Part shown: positions 20,144-28,385 of the stretch, in pieces
Position numbering within the stretch: the stretch's first letter is position 1
How the letters are laid out: the number at the start of each line of letters is the position of its first letter
Assembly: GCA_002162875.1 (NCBI GenBank)
Contig: MABA01000004.1
Location: forward strand, 1-64,000
Direction of reading: 5' to 3'
From: Rhodobacterales bacterium 52_120_T64
GTDB taxonomy: Bacteria; Pseudomonadota; Alphaproteobacteria; Rhodobacterales; Rhodobacteraceae
DNA length: 64,000 nucleotides
Notes under the pieces: generated by a model
What the model was told of the DNA's origin: nothing
Databases searched by the model: none
What the model saw: the letters and a program-made list of their open reading frames with translations, nothing else
Translations under genes and position numbers: made by a program

Positions 20144-22093
20144 TTAATCAGATTTGAATCCGATCTTCAGGTGTGTGTTATCACAAAATGGTTTGGTCTT
20201 AGATCCACCGCAACGACACAGTCGGACGGATTGAACGCGGTCAATATTCCGGCCCGTGCCGGCACATATTTCTAGGTTTCCGCTTACCACAAGGGGGCCG
20301 TTTTTCTGTGATTTTACTGTTAACGGTCCGTTGCGAACCGCTAGCGGCTCGGATTCACGTGTTTCCGGCTCTCCTGTAATTTTGAAGCCTATGTCTTTAT
20401 GTGACCCGTCGCAAAAAGGTTTGTTTTTAGACGCGCCGCATCTGCATAGTGTGGCGCGGAATCCTGCTTCCTCGCCGTCCATAATTATTGGGGCTTTGAA
20501 TGCGTAGGGGCCATCTTCACGTAAATACACAACATTCACTTCGGGTGCGGGTTCCGCCTGGGTTTCCCTTTTGGGAACATACGAGACGGCTCCGGAAGGG
20601 CAGGAATGCGCAACAGTTCTGAGGGCTTCGGTCTCCATCTTATCGGGAAATATCCATTGTCCCTCCACGCCGGATAGAAAGACGTTTGGGGCGCCCAAAA
20701 CGCAAAGCCGGGCGTGAACGCACCGTTTGGTGTCAAAGCTCAACACCATGTCGCGCCCTTCCTCGCATCCCACGACCCCCTCTTCATCATCGGCGACTTT
20801 GGGTTTGTCGTCATGTGGAATAACGGGCTCAACTGGCGGAACGATGCCCGGTACGGTAATTTTTGATGCCATTCCTAAAAGTGTATCGGAAATTCCGTCC
20901 AGCAGGTGCCCTTCGGGAAAGATCGAGTTTGCGTGGTTCGCCATTTCGACCAAGCGTTCGTGCATCATCCGTTTTTCGCCAGCACCGCTCGGAATTCTCG
21001 CAATATCGCGCAGCATTGTGAAGGTCATGCCGGCATTTATTCCCGGCGCATCAGGACCGGCTGGAAGCGATGCTAGGTGCTCGCTTACAGGTGTTAAAAC
21101 TGACATAAGTTCGCGCGCAAGATTAAGGAATAGCCGCTTCGCATCAGCGTCATCCGCTGTCCTTCCATATGCCTGCACAAGACAGCGCAGCATATGCCCG
21201 TAAAGCGAATTTGCCAGATCAAGCACCTTGGCCGCTTCAGGGTCATTAATATGTACCCGGTTGTGCGGGTCCATTGCCTCGTTCATTACAGGGTTTTTCG
21301 CAACTGGAAATGCCGGTGCAAAATCCGGATCGGCTGCCAGGATTTCATCAAGTTGTGCACGAATTCCTACCAATTTTGCATAATGGCTGTCGTCCGAATG
21401 TTCAGGAGCGCCTTCGCCTTGTTCAATAATCGTTTCGATCGCTTCCTCGGCACTTGCCAGATCGATGACCGATGAAAGCCCAGGCAACGGTGCATCGCTT
21501 GGTGTGACCTGCGCAGCAATATCCCCACAAAAAAGCACATCTTCACCAAGTTTATGAGAAAGCGCCTCAAAACCATGCATGATTGCGCGATACAGATGCC
21601 CGATTGTGTTGTAGTCCTGCGCCGTCGGCATAATCGTACCTTTGGGCGCTGTACGATGATAATCAGTTGGGTGAACAAATTCTGCCGAATCCTTAAGTGG
21701 CACACCTTCAGGTCGCTCCAGAAATATCCCGTGATCAATCAATGCATGCGAAAATCCGTAAAGCTCAAGACTAACCCCTTCGGGGTGATATCCTGACGGA
21801 ATTGGGAAATTTGGCCGTGACAAATGAGGGGCCGCGCCAATTGCTGTCGCAAGGTTACCCACGAGTGTCAGATGTGTCATTTCTTCCACAGCGACGTCGG
21901 TCATGGCAGCTTTCCAGCTTTGAACAACTTCAACATATTCAGCAGGAAGGCCGTCCTGAACGCCCCGTTTCAAACTCCATATTCCATAGAGGTAGCAACA
22001 CATCACATTGTGTTCGATTGCGGCAGCTTCAGCTAAAAGGTAGATTAATTCTTCACGTGTTTCGATACGGATTTTAGGTTCTTCATCAAGCAT
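20144..22093 (-). CDS. Ferritin-like / ferredoxin / double-CDGSH fusion protein
   Basis: The 649-residue start at MLDEEPK is supported by GGGGAG; a longer frame upstream lacks support. Residues about 10-240 form a VioB-type ferritin-like four-helix domain with metal-ligand candidates in AAAIEHNVMC and VAVEEMTHL. After a proline-rich linker, a Fer4_19-like domain near 470-540 shows RCVHARLC and HSCPSGAV. Two CDGSH [2Fe-2S] motifs follow near 565 and 635, CRCGASKNKPFCDGSH and CRCGGSKTKPFCDNTH, each with the 3 Cys-1 His set. Probably a cytosolic iron-sulfur redox or iron-handling protein. Its position upstream of a PAS/GAF kinase suggests a redox-sensing link, which is inference. The enzymatic reaction is unknown. 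Confidence 0.88.
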   Translation of the reverse strand: MLDEEPKIRIETREELIYLLAEAAAIEHNVMCCYLYGIWSLKRGVQDGLPAEYVEVVQSWKAAMTDVAVEEMTHLTLVGNLATAIGAAPHLSRPNFPIPSGYHPEGVSLELYGFSHALIDHGIFLERPEGVPLKDSAEFVHPTDYHRTAPKGTIMPTAQDYNTIGHLYRAIMHGFEALSHKLGEDVLFCGDIAAQVTPSDAPLPGLSSVIDLASAEEAIETIIEQGEGAPEHSDDSHYAKLVGIRAQLDEILAADPDFAPAFPVAKNPVMNEAMDPHNRVHINDPEAAKVLDLANSLYGHMLRCLVQAYGRTADDADAKRLFLNLARELMSVLTPVSEHLASLPAGPDAPGINAGMTFTMLRDIARIPSGAGEKRMMHERLVEMANHANSIFPEGHLLDGISDTLLGMASKITVPGIVPPVEPVIPHDDKPKVADDEEGVVGCEEGRDMVLSFDTKRCVHARLCVLGAPNVFLSGVEGQWIFPDKMETEALRTVAHSCPSGAVSYVPKRETQAEPAPEVNVVYLREDGPYAFKAPIIMDGEEAGFRATLCRCGASKNKPFCDGSHKDIGFKITGEPETRESEPLAVRNGPLTVKSQKNGPLVVSGNLEICAGTGRNIDRVQSVRLCRCGGSKTKPFCDNTHLKIGFKSD

Positions 22094-22330
22094 ATTCACA
22101 CGCTCCCCAGCACGACATTTGAGAATTATCTTAAATTGACAATAATAGTATTCCACAAAAATAGAGTTATGTTAAGGTGTTATGCAATACGGCGGATGCT
22201 GGTACGATTAATGGTCACAAAAGACAGCGACATTCGGTACTGAAAAAGATGGTGTAACGACGATAAAAATTTACGATCAGTTGCTTCGATTTAAGTGCTT
22301 CAAGAATAGTGCTTCTGGGGGAATACGAGA

Positions 22331-24058
22331 ATGAATGAACGAAATGCGAGCGCAGTTGCGTTTGAGTTTGTTATCGGTGTCACAGGCCACCGCGACCCAT
22401 TACCCGAACAAATCCCCGCGTTGAAAGCGACAGTTGCAGGAGCCCTGGAAGGGCTGGTTGGGCGATTTAAAAGTACTCCAATAAGCGTTGTTACCGGTTT
22501 AGCCGAAGGTGCGGACACCATCGTAACAGAGGTCGCTCTGGAAATGGGGCTGGATGTAACCGCGCTGCTGCCCATGCCGAAACCCATATACGAAGCCGAT
22601 TTCAAAGGTGAAGCGCTAACCGTATTCAGAAATCTTATCAATGATCCACGCATCAAAGTGCTCGAATTGCCGATAATAGGCGAGCACGCTTTAGCGGATA
22701 TGAGCGATCAATCATACCGTGACGATCAATACGATCTGCTTAAAAACTACCTTGTCCGACGCTCGAACTTGCTTCTCGCTTTGTGGGATGGCGAGATTAC
22801 GCATCTACGTGGCGGAACCTCTGACGTTGTTTTGTCATACCTCTGCGGGGAAGTGGGGCTATCCCATCCAAGCAAAGTTTCTGCTAGCCAAGAAATTATG
22901 GATGACTGTGGCGAAATTGCTATTTGTATTAGGACTCCCAGAAAATTGACACCCAAAGCGGATGTTCCAAGCGGCTATTCGTTTCTAGTCTCCAACTCCA
23001 CGTGCGTCACTTTTTCAGAATTAGAAACAATTCCCCAATACTATTTTGACCGCTGGTCGGGACTTGATGACTATGCATTGGAGCGGTTTTCACCTGATGG
23101 TGAGAACATTCCTGTTTATCCATTGATTGACCCCGAAGACGCTTGCCTCACCGATCATACCAAGGTTGTCGAGAATGAATTTCTTCGGGCCGACCAACTG
23201 GCGATGGCTAGCCAGAAAATGTCGGATACATTGTTCAAATGTTTCGGATTAATTGCGGGTGCAATGGGGCTGTTCTTCCTTGTTTACGCAAAGCTCGCCG
23301 CGCTCAAAATCTTTCTTGCGCTTTATATTGCTCTGTTTTTCGTCGGCTATATTGCATTTCGTATGGGTGCAAAGAAACGATGGCTCGCGCGTCATTTAGC
23401 CTGCCGCGCATTGGCAGAAACCCTGAGAGTACAGTTTTTCTTATTGATGGCGGGCGCTGGGCATGGATTTAACGTACGCCGGATGTTGCGCTTAACAAGC
23501 GTCAACAGGTTTGAAGGTTTTGCATGGTTGCAGGATGCGGCGCGGTTTGCTGAACCATTGTTCGAAACAGTCTCCGAGGAAGAAGAGCGATTGGAAGCCG
23601 TTCGAAAAAACTGGGTGGAAGACCAGGCCAACTATTTTTCCAAAAAGCTTGATCAGATGCACGTTCAACATGCCCGACTCGAAGTGATTAAGTCCATATT
23701 GATGGCCGGATCTATTCTCGGTGCCTTGGCATTGGTGTTCTTTAAAAAATCTCTTCTACACATGGAAATGGCAGGATATGACGGTAAAGCGTTGCTGGTG
23801 TTTGCGATGGGTTTGCTGCCGCTTTGGTTGGCTGTTTGGGAACTTTATCAAGGCAAAATGGCTACCCGCGAACTAATTTGGCAGTACACAAATCAACGGC
23901 GCTACTTTGCCGCTGCTAACCATCAACTCATTGATGTTCCAGGCATTGCTTCCAAACGGCGTGTTGTTTTCAATCTGGCGGAACAGGCGCTTGCCGAGAT
24001 TTATCTCTGGAGTGCACATAGATACCACAGAGAACACGAACCTCCGGCTGCGGGGTAG
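22331..24058 (+). CDS. SLOG-like domain fused to SLATT-like membrane domains
   Basis: 575 residues. The N-terminal 200 or so look like a Rossmann-type SLOG (DprA/LOG-related) nucleotide-binding domain: VTGHRD at 17-22, VTGLAEGADTIVTEVA at 54-69, LLLALWDG at 147-154 and GGTSDVV at 161-167. The C-terminal half has two pairs of membrane helices (about 302-321 and 326-344, then 455-471 and 486-503). Each pair is followed by an amphipathic segment: ARHLACRALAETLRVQFFL, and YTNQRRYFAAANHQL. This layout resembles SLOG-associated SLATT pore-forming effectors known from bacterial conflict systems. The next gene starts 3 bp after the stop. Domain calls are by eye; the ligand and activity are unknown. 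Confidence 0.75.
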   Translation: MNERNASAVAFEFVIGVTGHRDPLPEQIPALKATVAGALEGLVGRFKSTPISVVTGLAEGADTIVTEVALEMGLDVTALLPMPKPIYEADFKGEALTVFRNLINDPRIKVLELPIIGEHALADMSDQSYRDDQYDLLKNYLVRRSNLLLALWDGEITHLRGGTSDVVLSYLCGEVGLSHPSKVSASQEIMDDCGEIAICIRTPRKLTPKADVPSGYSFLVSNSTCVTFSELETIPQYYFDRWSGLDDYALERFSPDGENIPVYPLIDPEDACLTDHTKVVENEFLRADQLAMASQKMSDTLFKCFGLIAGAMGLFFLVYAKLAALKIFLALYIALFFVGYIAFRMGAKKRWLARHLACRALAETLRVQFFLLMAGAGHGFNVRRMLRLTSVNRFEGFAWLQDAARFAEPLFETVSEEEERLEAVRKNWVEDQANYFSKKLDQMHVQHARLEVIKSILMAGSILGALALVFFKKSLLHMEMAGYDGKALLVFAMGLLPLWLAVWELYQGKMATRELIWQYTNQRRYFAAANHQLIDVPGIASKRRVVFNLAEQALAEIYLWSAHRYHREHEPPAAG

Positions 24059-24061
24059 TTT

Positions 24062-25543
24062 ATGGAAGATTCAGATACGGCCGATTTCAAAGCGAGGCTA
24101 TCTCAACTTCGTCACGACTTGAGAACACCTATCGGGCACATCATAGGTTATTCCGAGTTGATCGAAGAAGAGATGGATGCCGAAGCATTGTCTGCTTGCA
24201 GCCATGATTTGCAGTCAATCCAGAATGCGGGACAAAGAATGCTGGCCCTGATCGATCAGTATTTCGGCGAGGCGAAAAACACCGTTGATGACATCCAGCT
24301 CAGTGATGCCCAATTCCAGCTTCGAATGCAGTTGAACCATATTGCCGGATACTCGGAAATATTGCGGGAAGATGCGTTGGATGATGGGCGCGACTATCTG
24401 ATTGGTGATATTGACCATATTATCGAGGCACAGGTCAGGGTTATCGAGCTGCTTGAAGCGCTGGGTGCGCGTTTGTTTGAAACAAAAAACTCCCCAAAAA
24501 GCAGACAACTAAAACTTGATACGCCCGAAACCTCGGTGGGTTTAAGCTCGGCTGAAAGCATAGTTGGTATCGGCGGAGAAATACTTGTCGTTGATGATGA
24601 TCCCGCCAATCGAGAACTATTAGCCCGCAGACTCGCACGTAGCGGGTATACATCGATAACCGCCGAAACCGGTGAAGAGGCACTGGAGATACTCGAAAAC
24701 AGACGATTTGATATGGTGCTTCTCGATCAAATCATGCCTGGAAAATCTGGCCTGGAAGTGTTGCAAATAATGCAGACGTCTCGACGTCTGAGAGCGATAC
24801 CGGTGATCATGCTTTCTGCTGCCGACGATTCCGAATTAATGGTCCAATGTGTGCTTAACGGTGCAGAGGACTATGTATCGAAGCCATTTAACCCTGTGCT
24901 ACTAACAGCTAGGATCAATGCATGTTTGGAAAAAGTTCGCCTACGTCAAAATGCAGCGAAGCAGTTGAAAATATTCATTTCCTCGCCAGGTGATGTAATT
25001 CCTGAGCGGATGATCGTTAAAGCGGTCATAGGACGGCTCAACGAAGAGTTCACGGGGCGTGCTTATTTGATACCGATCCTTTGGGAGGAAGAACCGCTTT
25101 TGGCATCTGATACTTTTCAAGCGCAAATCCATCCACCACGGCACACTGATATTTATCTGGGAATTGTGTGGTCTCGCATCGGATCACCACTGCCTGAAAC
25201 GATATTGAGGCCGGATGGCACCGTTTATGATTCCGGAACAGCGTTTGAATTTGAAGATGCTCTTCATGGTTTTAAGAAAAACGGTCATCCCGAGATGTTG
25301 TTGTATCGAAAAGACGGGGCGCCAACAGTTTCGTTGGAAGACCGGAATGCCGTACTTGACGGGCTCGAACAAATTGATCGTTTGCAAAGTTATGTAGATA
25401 GATTTTTGATCGGTGAGGACGGCTCCTATGCTGCTGCATTCCATACGTTTGAAGAGCATACTCAATTCGAAATCATGGTTGAGATGCACCTACGGAAACT
25501 TGTGGAGCGGATACTTTCAGGCGGGGATCCAAAAGCTAATTAG
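24062..25543 (+). CDS. Histidine-kinase-like helices + receiver + DUF4062 protein
   Basis: 493 residues. The N-terminus contains a histidine-kinase dimerisation-like helix with RHDLRTPIGHIIGYSELI (candidate phospho-acceptor His18). A second similar copy, MQLNHIAGYSEIL, is at 89-101. No ATPase domain follows. Residues about 173-295 are a receiver with acidic pocket DDD178-180, phospho-acceptor Asp222 in LLDQIMPG and Lys274 in YVSKPF. From 302 to the end is DUF4062 (LKIFISSPGDV, then DIYLGIVWSRIGSPLP), a domain otherwise seen in signalling and conflict-type proteins. It starts 3 bp after the SLOG-SLATT gene, so coupled expression is likely. It may couple a phosphorelay to the membrane protein. 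Confidence 0.82.
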   Translation: MEDSDTADFKARLSQLRHDLRTPIGHIIGYSELIEEEMDAEALSACSHDLQSIQNAGQRMLALIDQYFGEAKNTVDDIQLSDAQFQLRMQLNHIAGYSEILREDALDDGRDYLIGDIDHIIEAQVRVIELLEALGARLFETKNSPKSRQLKLDTPETSVGLSSAESIVGIGGEILVVDDDPANRELLARRLARSGYTSITAETGEEALEILENRRFDMVLLDQIMPGKSGLEVLQIMQTSRRLRAIPVIMLSAADDSELMVQCVLNGAEDYVSKPFNPVLLTARINACLEKVRLRQNAAKQLKIFISSPGDVIPERMIVKAVIGRLNEEFTGRAYLIPILWEEEPLLASDTFQAQIHPPRHTDIYLGIVWSRIGSPLPETILRPDGTVYDSGTAFEFEDALHGFKKNGHPEMLLYRKDGAPTVSLEDRNAVLDGLEQIDRLQSYVDRFLIGEDGSYAAAFHTFEEHTQFEIMVEMHLRKLVERILSGGDPKAN

Positions 25544-25616
25544 AGTTCTACAAAAACCTTGTAAATACCGGGCGTTCGTGCAGAAATTGTAGAAATGCGT
25601 ACATAAGGGGACATCA

Positions 25617-25982
25617 ATGACACTTATTTTGCTGGTCGAAGATAACGAAATGAATCGTGATATGCTTTCGCGTCGCCTAAAAAAGCGGGGCTTCGAAGTG
25701 ATCATGGCGTTTGATGGAAAGCGGGGCGTTGATATGGCGGGCGAGCATAATCCCGACCTTATCCTTCTAGATATGAGCTTGCCAGTTATGGATGGCTGGG
25801 AGGCAGCGGGGCACCTCAAATCGGCAGATTCAACCAAAGCAATTCCGATAATTGCGCTGACAGCGCACGCTATGGCGGGGGATATGGAAAAAGCGATGCA
25901 GGCAGGCTGTGATGACTATGACACCAAGCCCGTCGACCTCGCCCGGTTAATAGGGAAAATTAATTCACTTCTCGGGATCTGA
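25617..25982 (+). CDS. Stand-alone receiver (CheY/DivK-like)
   Basis: A 121-residue single receiver domain. It has the acidic pair in LLVEDNEMNRDML, phospho-acceptor Asp in LILLDMSLPVMDGWEAAG (near residue 53), Thr in ALTAHAM and Lys in DYDTKPVDL. No output domain. It lies 73 bp after the DUF4062 gene on the same strand and 54 bp before the channel gene. It most likely exchanges phosphate with a histidine kinase or the DHp-like helices next door. Confidence 0.93.
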   Translation: MTLILLVEDNEMNRDMLSRRLKKRGFEVIMAFDGKRGVDMAGEHNPDLILLDMSLPVMDGWEAAGHLKSADSTKAIPIIALTAHAMAGDMEKAMQAGCDDYDTKPVDLARLIGKINSLLGI

Positions 25983-26036
25983 TTTTGTTTGCTATAGTGT
26001 CCACGACTGGAAAATCCGTAAACGGGATGGCATTTT

Positions 26037-27044
26037 ATGACAAATGAGGAAGTAAAATCTGCCCTGCTTGAAGGCGGCGATACTTGGACCGAATTGAGCA
26101 AAAGGCTTTCCATCAGCACCGCCGTATTGAAAAACACCGAGCTTTGTGAGGCGCAACTGAATGACCGCGACCTTGCCGAGCTAGACTTTTCAGGAAGTGA
26201 TTTTTTCGGCGCAAAATTGCATAAAACGAATTTGAAGAAGTCAAGTTTTGTCGACGCTGACTTTTCCAAAGCGTTTATGCGGGAGGCGGCCCTTTATAAA
26301 GCCGATTTTTCTAACGCAATCTTGCAAGAAGCCGACTTGAGCGACGCTGACCTATCATCTACAAATTGCCAAGGCGCCGACTTCCGTGGCGCAACACTCA
26401 AAGGAGTGAATTTTGATTCCGCTGATCTAAGAGGCGCCAACTTTTCACACGCAGACCTGCGTGGCGCAAATTTTACCGGTGCGAACATTACCGGCGCAAA
26501 GTTCCATTTCGCCCGCGTATCGGATGCTAACGTCACACACACGGAATATGGAACTGTCAAAGATATGGTCGGTCTTTATTATGGTATTCGAGGTATTGAT
26601 GCGACCTATGGAAATGCAATCTTCGTCCGCGATGCTAAAGACCAAGATTATATAGATACATTATATGAAGCGATATTACGCAAGCCACATGGCTTCATAC
26701 GCAAGTTGGATTTAGTCCTGTTTCGCGCATGGGGTTTGATTGATCATGGTCGAAGTTTAATCAAAGTAGCATTTTACGCGTTCATCATAGCCACTTTCTA
26801 TGGGCTAATCTATTTAATGGATATGACCTACAACTGGCAAATTATGGATTACTCGAACTCTGCCCAAACATGGTTTACACCGTTCTATTATTCAGTCGTA
26901 ACATATACCACACTGGGCTTTGGGGACGTAACCGCAGACAGCTTGTTTGGCGAAATATTCGTGATCAGCGAGGTGATTTTGGGATATTTCACACTTGGGC
27001 TTTTACTTGCAATTCTAGCAAACACGATTGCTCGAAGAAGTTGA
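26037..27044 (+). CDS. Pentapeptide-repeat protein with potassium-channel pore domain
   Basis: 335 residues. Residues about 35-168 are tandem pentapeptides of the A(D/N)LXX type (for example ADLSDADLS, ANFTGANITGAKF) that should fold as a right-handed quadrilateral beta helix. After a linker come a membrane helix about 241-262, a pore loop with selectivity filter TTLGFGDV at 291-298, and a second helix about 308-330. This is the two-helix Ion_trans_2 potassium channel layout. It ends the plus-strand signalling cluster. Channel function follows from the filter; gating by neighbouring receivers is inference. Confidence 0.88.
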   Translation: MTNEEVKSALLEGGDTWTELSKRLSISTAVLKNTELCEAQLNDRDLAELDFSGSDFFGAKLHKTNLKKSSFVDADFSKAFMREAALYKADFSNAILQEADLSDADLSSTNCQGADFRGATLKGVNFDSADLRGANFSHADLRGANFTGANITGAKFHFARVSDANVTHTEYGTVKDMVGLYYGIRGIDATYGNAIFVRDAKDQDYIDTLYEAILRKPHGFIRKLDLVLFRAWGLIDHGRSLIKVAFYAFIIATFYGLIYLMDMTYNWQIMDYSNSAQTWFTPFYYSVVTYTTLGFGDVTADSLFGEIFVISEVILGYFTLGLLLAILANTIARRS

Positions 27045-27303
27045 TATAACTGTAGATTGCCGCAAATCTTGGTTATCGGTTAGTGCGTTCGACCACTATT
27101 AAATCGACGGCTTGCTCGTGCCTTTGAAGCCTAGAACAAAAGCATCTAGCGTCAGTCAATGAGCATCGAAAACCCAACGACAAATAAAAAACTGTGACAA
27201 AATGATTCATAGGTATACAATCGACGGACGGTGACCGGATTTTAGTGCAAAAGCACGTTGCGAATGTTACCGAAAAAAATAAAAAACAATCTGGAGGAAT
27301 ACA

Positions 27304-28269
27304 ATGAATATTAAAAAATTAGCGGTTGTGACCGCAATTGCCGGCGCGTTGGCTGGCTCGGCGATGGCTCAACAGACATTCGTTTCCATAGGCACAGGCG
27401 GCGTGACGGGCGTTTATTACCCGACAGGCGGCGCGATCTGCCGTTTGGTAAATAAAGACCGGAAAGATCATGGTATCCGCTGTTCAGTAGAATCCACTGG
27501 CGGTTCTATCTACAACATCAACACAATCCGCGCAGGCGAATTGGAATTCGGTGTTGCTCAGTCTGATTGGCAGTTCCACGCTTACCACGGTACATCGAAA
27601 TTCGAAGACGCCGGTGCTTTCGAAGACCTGCGCGCTGTGTTCTCTGTTCACCCAGAGCCAGTGACAATTTTGGCGCGCCGTGATTCCGGTATCGACAATA
27701 TTACAGATATCCCTGGAAAACGTTTCAACATTGGTAACCCAGGTTCAGGTACGTTGGGCACTTGGGAAGTTATCGAAAACACGATGGGTTGGAATCGTGG
27801 TGATCTAGCACTCGCTTCGCAGATGAAGTCTGCTGAAACCGCTGGCGCGCTTTGCGACAACAAAATCGACGGTTACTTCTGGCTTGTTGGTCACCCATCG
27901 GGTCTGACCGCTGAAACTATCGCATCGTGTGATGCCAAAATCGTTCCAGCTGTTGCTGATGAGATCGCGGCCCTTGTTGCTGAGAAACCATACTACCGTA
28001 CTGCAACTATTCCAGGTGGCATGTACCCGGGCAACCCGGACGACATCCAGACATTCGGGGTTGGTGCAACATTCGTAACAAGTGCGAACGTTGACGAAGA
28101 AGCTGTATATCGTGTGGCGATCGCCGTATTGGGCAACCTTGACGACTTCCGCAAACTTCACCCTGCTTTCGCCAATTTGAAAGCTGAGGAAATGATCAGT
28201 GATAGCCTTTCGGCACCTCTACACCCAGGTGCAATCCGCGCTTATCGCGAACTTGGTCTCATGGACTAA
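27304..28269 (+). CDS. TAXI-family TRAP transporter solute-binding protein
   Basis: Periplasmic binding protein of 321 residues with a Sec signal peptide (MNIKKLAVVTAIAGALAGSAMAQ). The TAXI-family opening FVSIGTGGVTGVYYPTGGAI is typical, and GNPGSGTLGTWEVIE forms part of the ligand site. GGAGG lies six bases before the ATG. A strong hairpin follows the stop and the fused permease comes next, the usual arrangement. TAXI proteins of this clade often bind glutamate, glutamine or related acids, but the ligand cannot be told from sequence alone. Confidence 0.93.
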   Translation: MNIKKLAVVTAIAGALAGSAMAQQTFVSIGTGGVTGVYYPTGGAICRLVNKDRKDHGIRCSVESTGGSIYNINTIRAGELEFGVAQSDWQFHAYHGTSKFEDAGAFEDLRAVFSVHPEPVTILARRDSGIDNITDIPGKRFNIGNPGSGTLGTWEVIENTMGWNRGDLALASQMKSAETAGALCDNKIDGYFWLVGHPSGLTAETIASCDAKIVPAVADEIAALVAEKPYYRTATIPGGMYPGNPDDIQTFGVGATFVTSANVDEEAVYRVAIAVLGNLDDFRKLHPAFANLKAEEMISDSLSAPLHPGAIRAYRELGLMD

Positions 28270-28279
28270 ACAATAATTT

Positions 28280-28309
28280 GGGCGGAGCTGTGATGGCTCC
28301 GCCCTTTTT
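28280..28309 (+). terminator. Attenuating terminator after the TAXI binding-protein gene
   Basis: A perfect 9-bp stem (GGGCGGAGC at 28280-28288, GCTCCGCCC at 28296-28304) is followed by TTTTTG. Located between the binding-protein and permease genes, it should give excess binding protein over permease. Confidence 0.88.
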
Positions 28310-28385
28310 GTATCTCGCCCGCAATTACGGAAATGATCGGGACTAACCTGACGAGAGATACTAAATTTGGACCAGGAGGGGTCAC

